A stretch of 60,458 nt of DNA from Shewanella sp. 1CM18E. GTDB taxonomy: Bacteria > Pseudomonadota > Gammaproteobacteria > Enterobacterales > Shewanellaceae. The stretch lies in the NCBI RefSeq assembly GCF_023161665.1, contig NZ_JALNTW010000024.1:1-60458 (forward strand), read 5' to 3'. The first letter of the stretch is position 1. Every line of letters starts with the position of its first letter. This document shows positions 60,391 to 60,458 of the stretch, piece by piece. Made by a program: the position numbers and the translations under genes. Under the pieces are notes generated by a model, which made no database searches, was not told the DNA's origin, and was given only the letters and a program-made list of their open reading frames with translations.

Positions 60391-60458
60391 CAGCCCTAAA
60401 CCACCTACTTCAGTAGGTGGTTATCATCAATTAGGCTTTGCCTGAAGTACGTTTAATG
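60391..60458. mobile_element. Possible end of an IS200/IS605-type element (cut by window edge)
   Basis: A 9-bp hairpin, CCACCTACT/AGTAGGTGG (60401-60420), has a 2-nt loop and lies just after a complete terminator. It is followed by TTATCATCAATTAGG and CTGAAGTA, the latter complementary to part of the hairpin (TACTTCAG). Subterminal hairpins of this look occur at ends of IS200/IS605 elements. No transposase is visible because the window ends, so this stays tentative. Confidence 0.35.

Overview
The window is chromosomal DNA of a gammaproteobacterium, most probably a Shewanella. This rests on the protein sequences and on gene order: tRNA-Gly, then nnr-tsaE-amiB-mutL-miaA-hfq-hflX-hflK-hflC, petABC-sspAB, pabA, an S9 peptidase, an HDOD protein, astC-astA-astD-DUF1338, a PhoPQ-like pair, a 211-residue CRP, prkB, yheU-yheT, yheS-yheV, dbpA, rhlE and cydDC. 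The genus is inferred from protein recognition and remembered gene order, not from a database search.

Layout. Positions 1-650 hold one intact tRNA-Gly(GCC), lacking only its first base, and two decaying copies that share the same D-arm lesion. Positions 650-11311 are housekeeping genes: a ferritin-like unknown, NAD(P)HX repair, tRNA t6A and i6A modification, cell-wall amidase, mismatch repair, Hfq, HflX and HflKC. Positions 11727-15426 encode the cytochrome bc1 complex and the SspA/SspB stringent starvation proteins. Positions 15788-27712 are a compact block of eleven same-strand genes with overlapping or nearly overlapping ends, and they form the least ordinary part of the window. They encode a TonB-dependent receptor, a FecB/BtuF-type binding protein, a FecCD permease, an ABC ATPase fused to a second P-loop NTPase, a small CcsA-like and a small ResB-like membrane protein, and a complete TonB2-type energising module (DUF3450, long ExbB/TtpC, ExbB, ExbD, TonB, TPR). 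Positions 27836-37846 hold pabA, a prolyl-oligopeptidase lipoprotein, an HDOD protein and the arginine succinyltransferase genes with a DUF1338 dioxygenase. Positions 37922-42316 carry a PhoPQ/PepSY operon, crp and a Sel1-repeat protein behind a good Fur-box candidate. Positions 42317-43114 are a gene-free array of degenerate repeats of about 65 nt. Positions 43115-51484 hold prkB, yheTU, a Tat-exported GMC dehydrogenase pair, a TIGR02444 protein, yheS, yheV and a DUF3313 lipoprotein. Positions 51864-60345 hold dbpA and rhlE, which face each other across a tandem repeat array of 50/65-nt units, then two small conserved proteins and cydDC. The last 70 bases contain a strong hairpin resembling an IS200/IS605-type end.

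How the unusual block may work. The receptor would take a metal complex or tetrapyrrole across the outer membrane, driven by the locus-encoded TonB2 machine. The binding protein and FecCD-type ABC transporter would carry it across the inner membrane. The ResB/CcsA-like pair belongs to the family that handles heme in system II cytochrome c maturation, so its position between the ABC transporter and the TonB module suggests a role in heme, tetrapyrrole or redox handling linked to uptake. The substrate cannot be read from the sequence. Two sequence details add interest: a perfect 13-bp hairpin at the receptor/binding-protein junction, and a well-placed Shine-Dalgarno plus ATG exactly at the junction of the ABC-NTPase fusion, which could let the NTPase be made separately.
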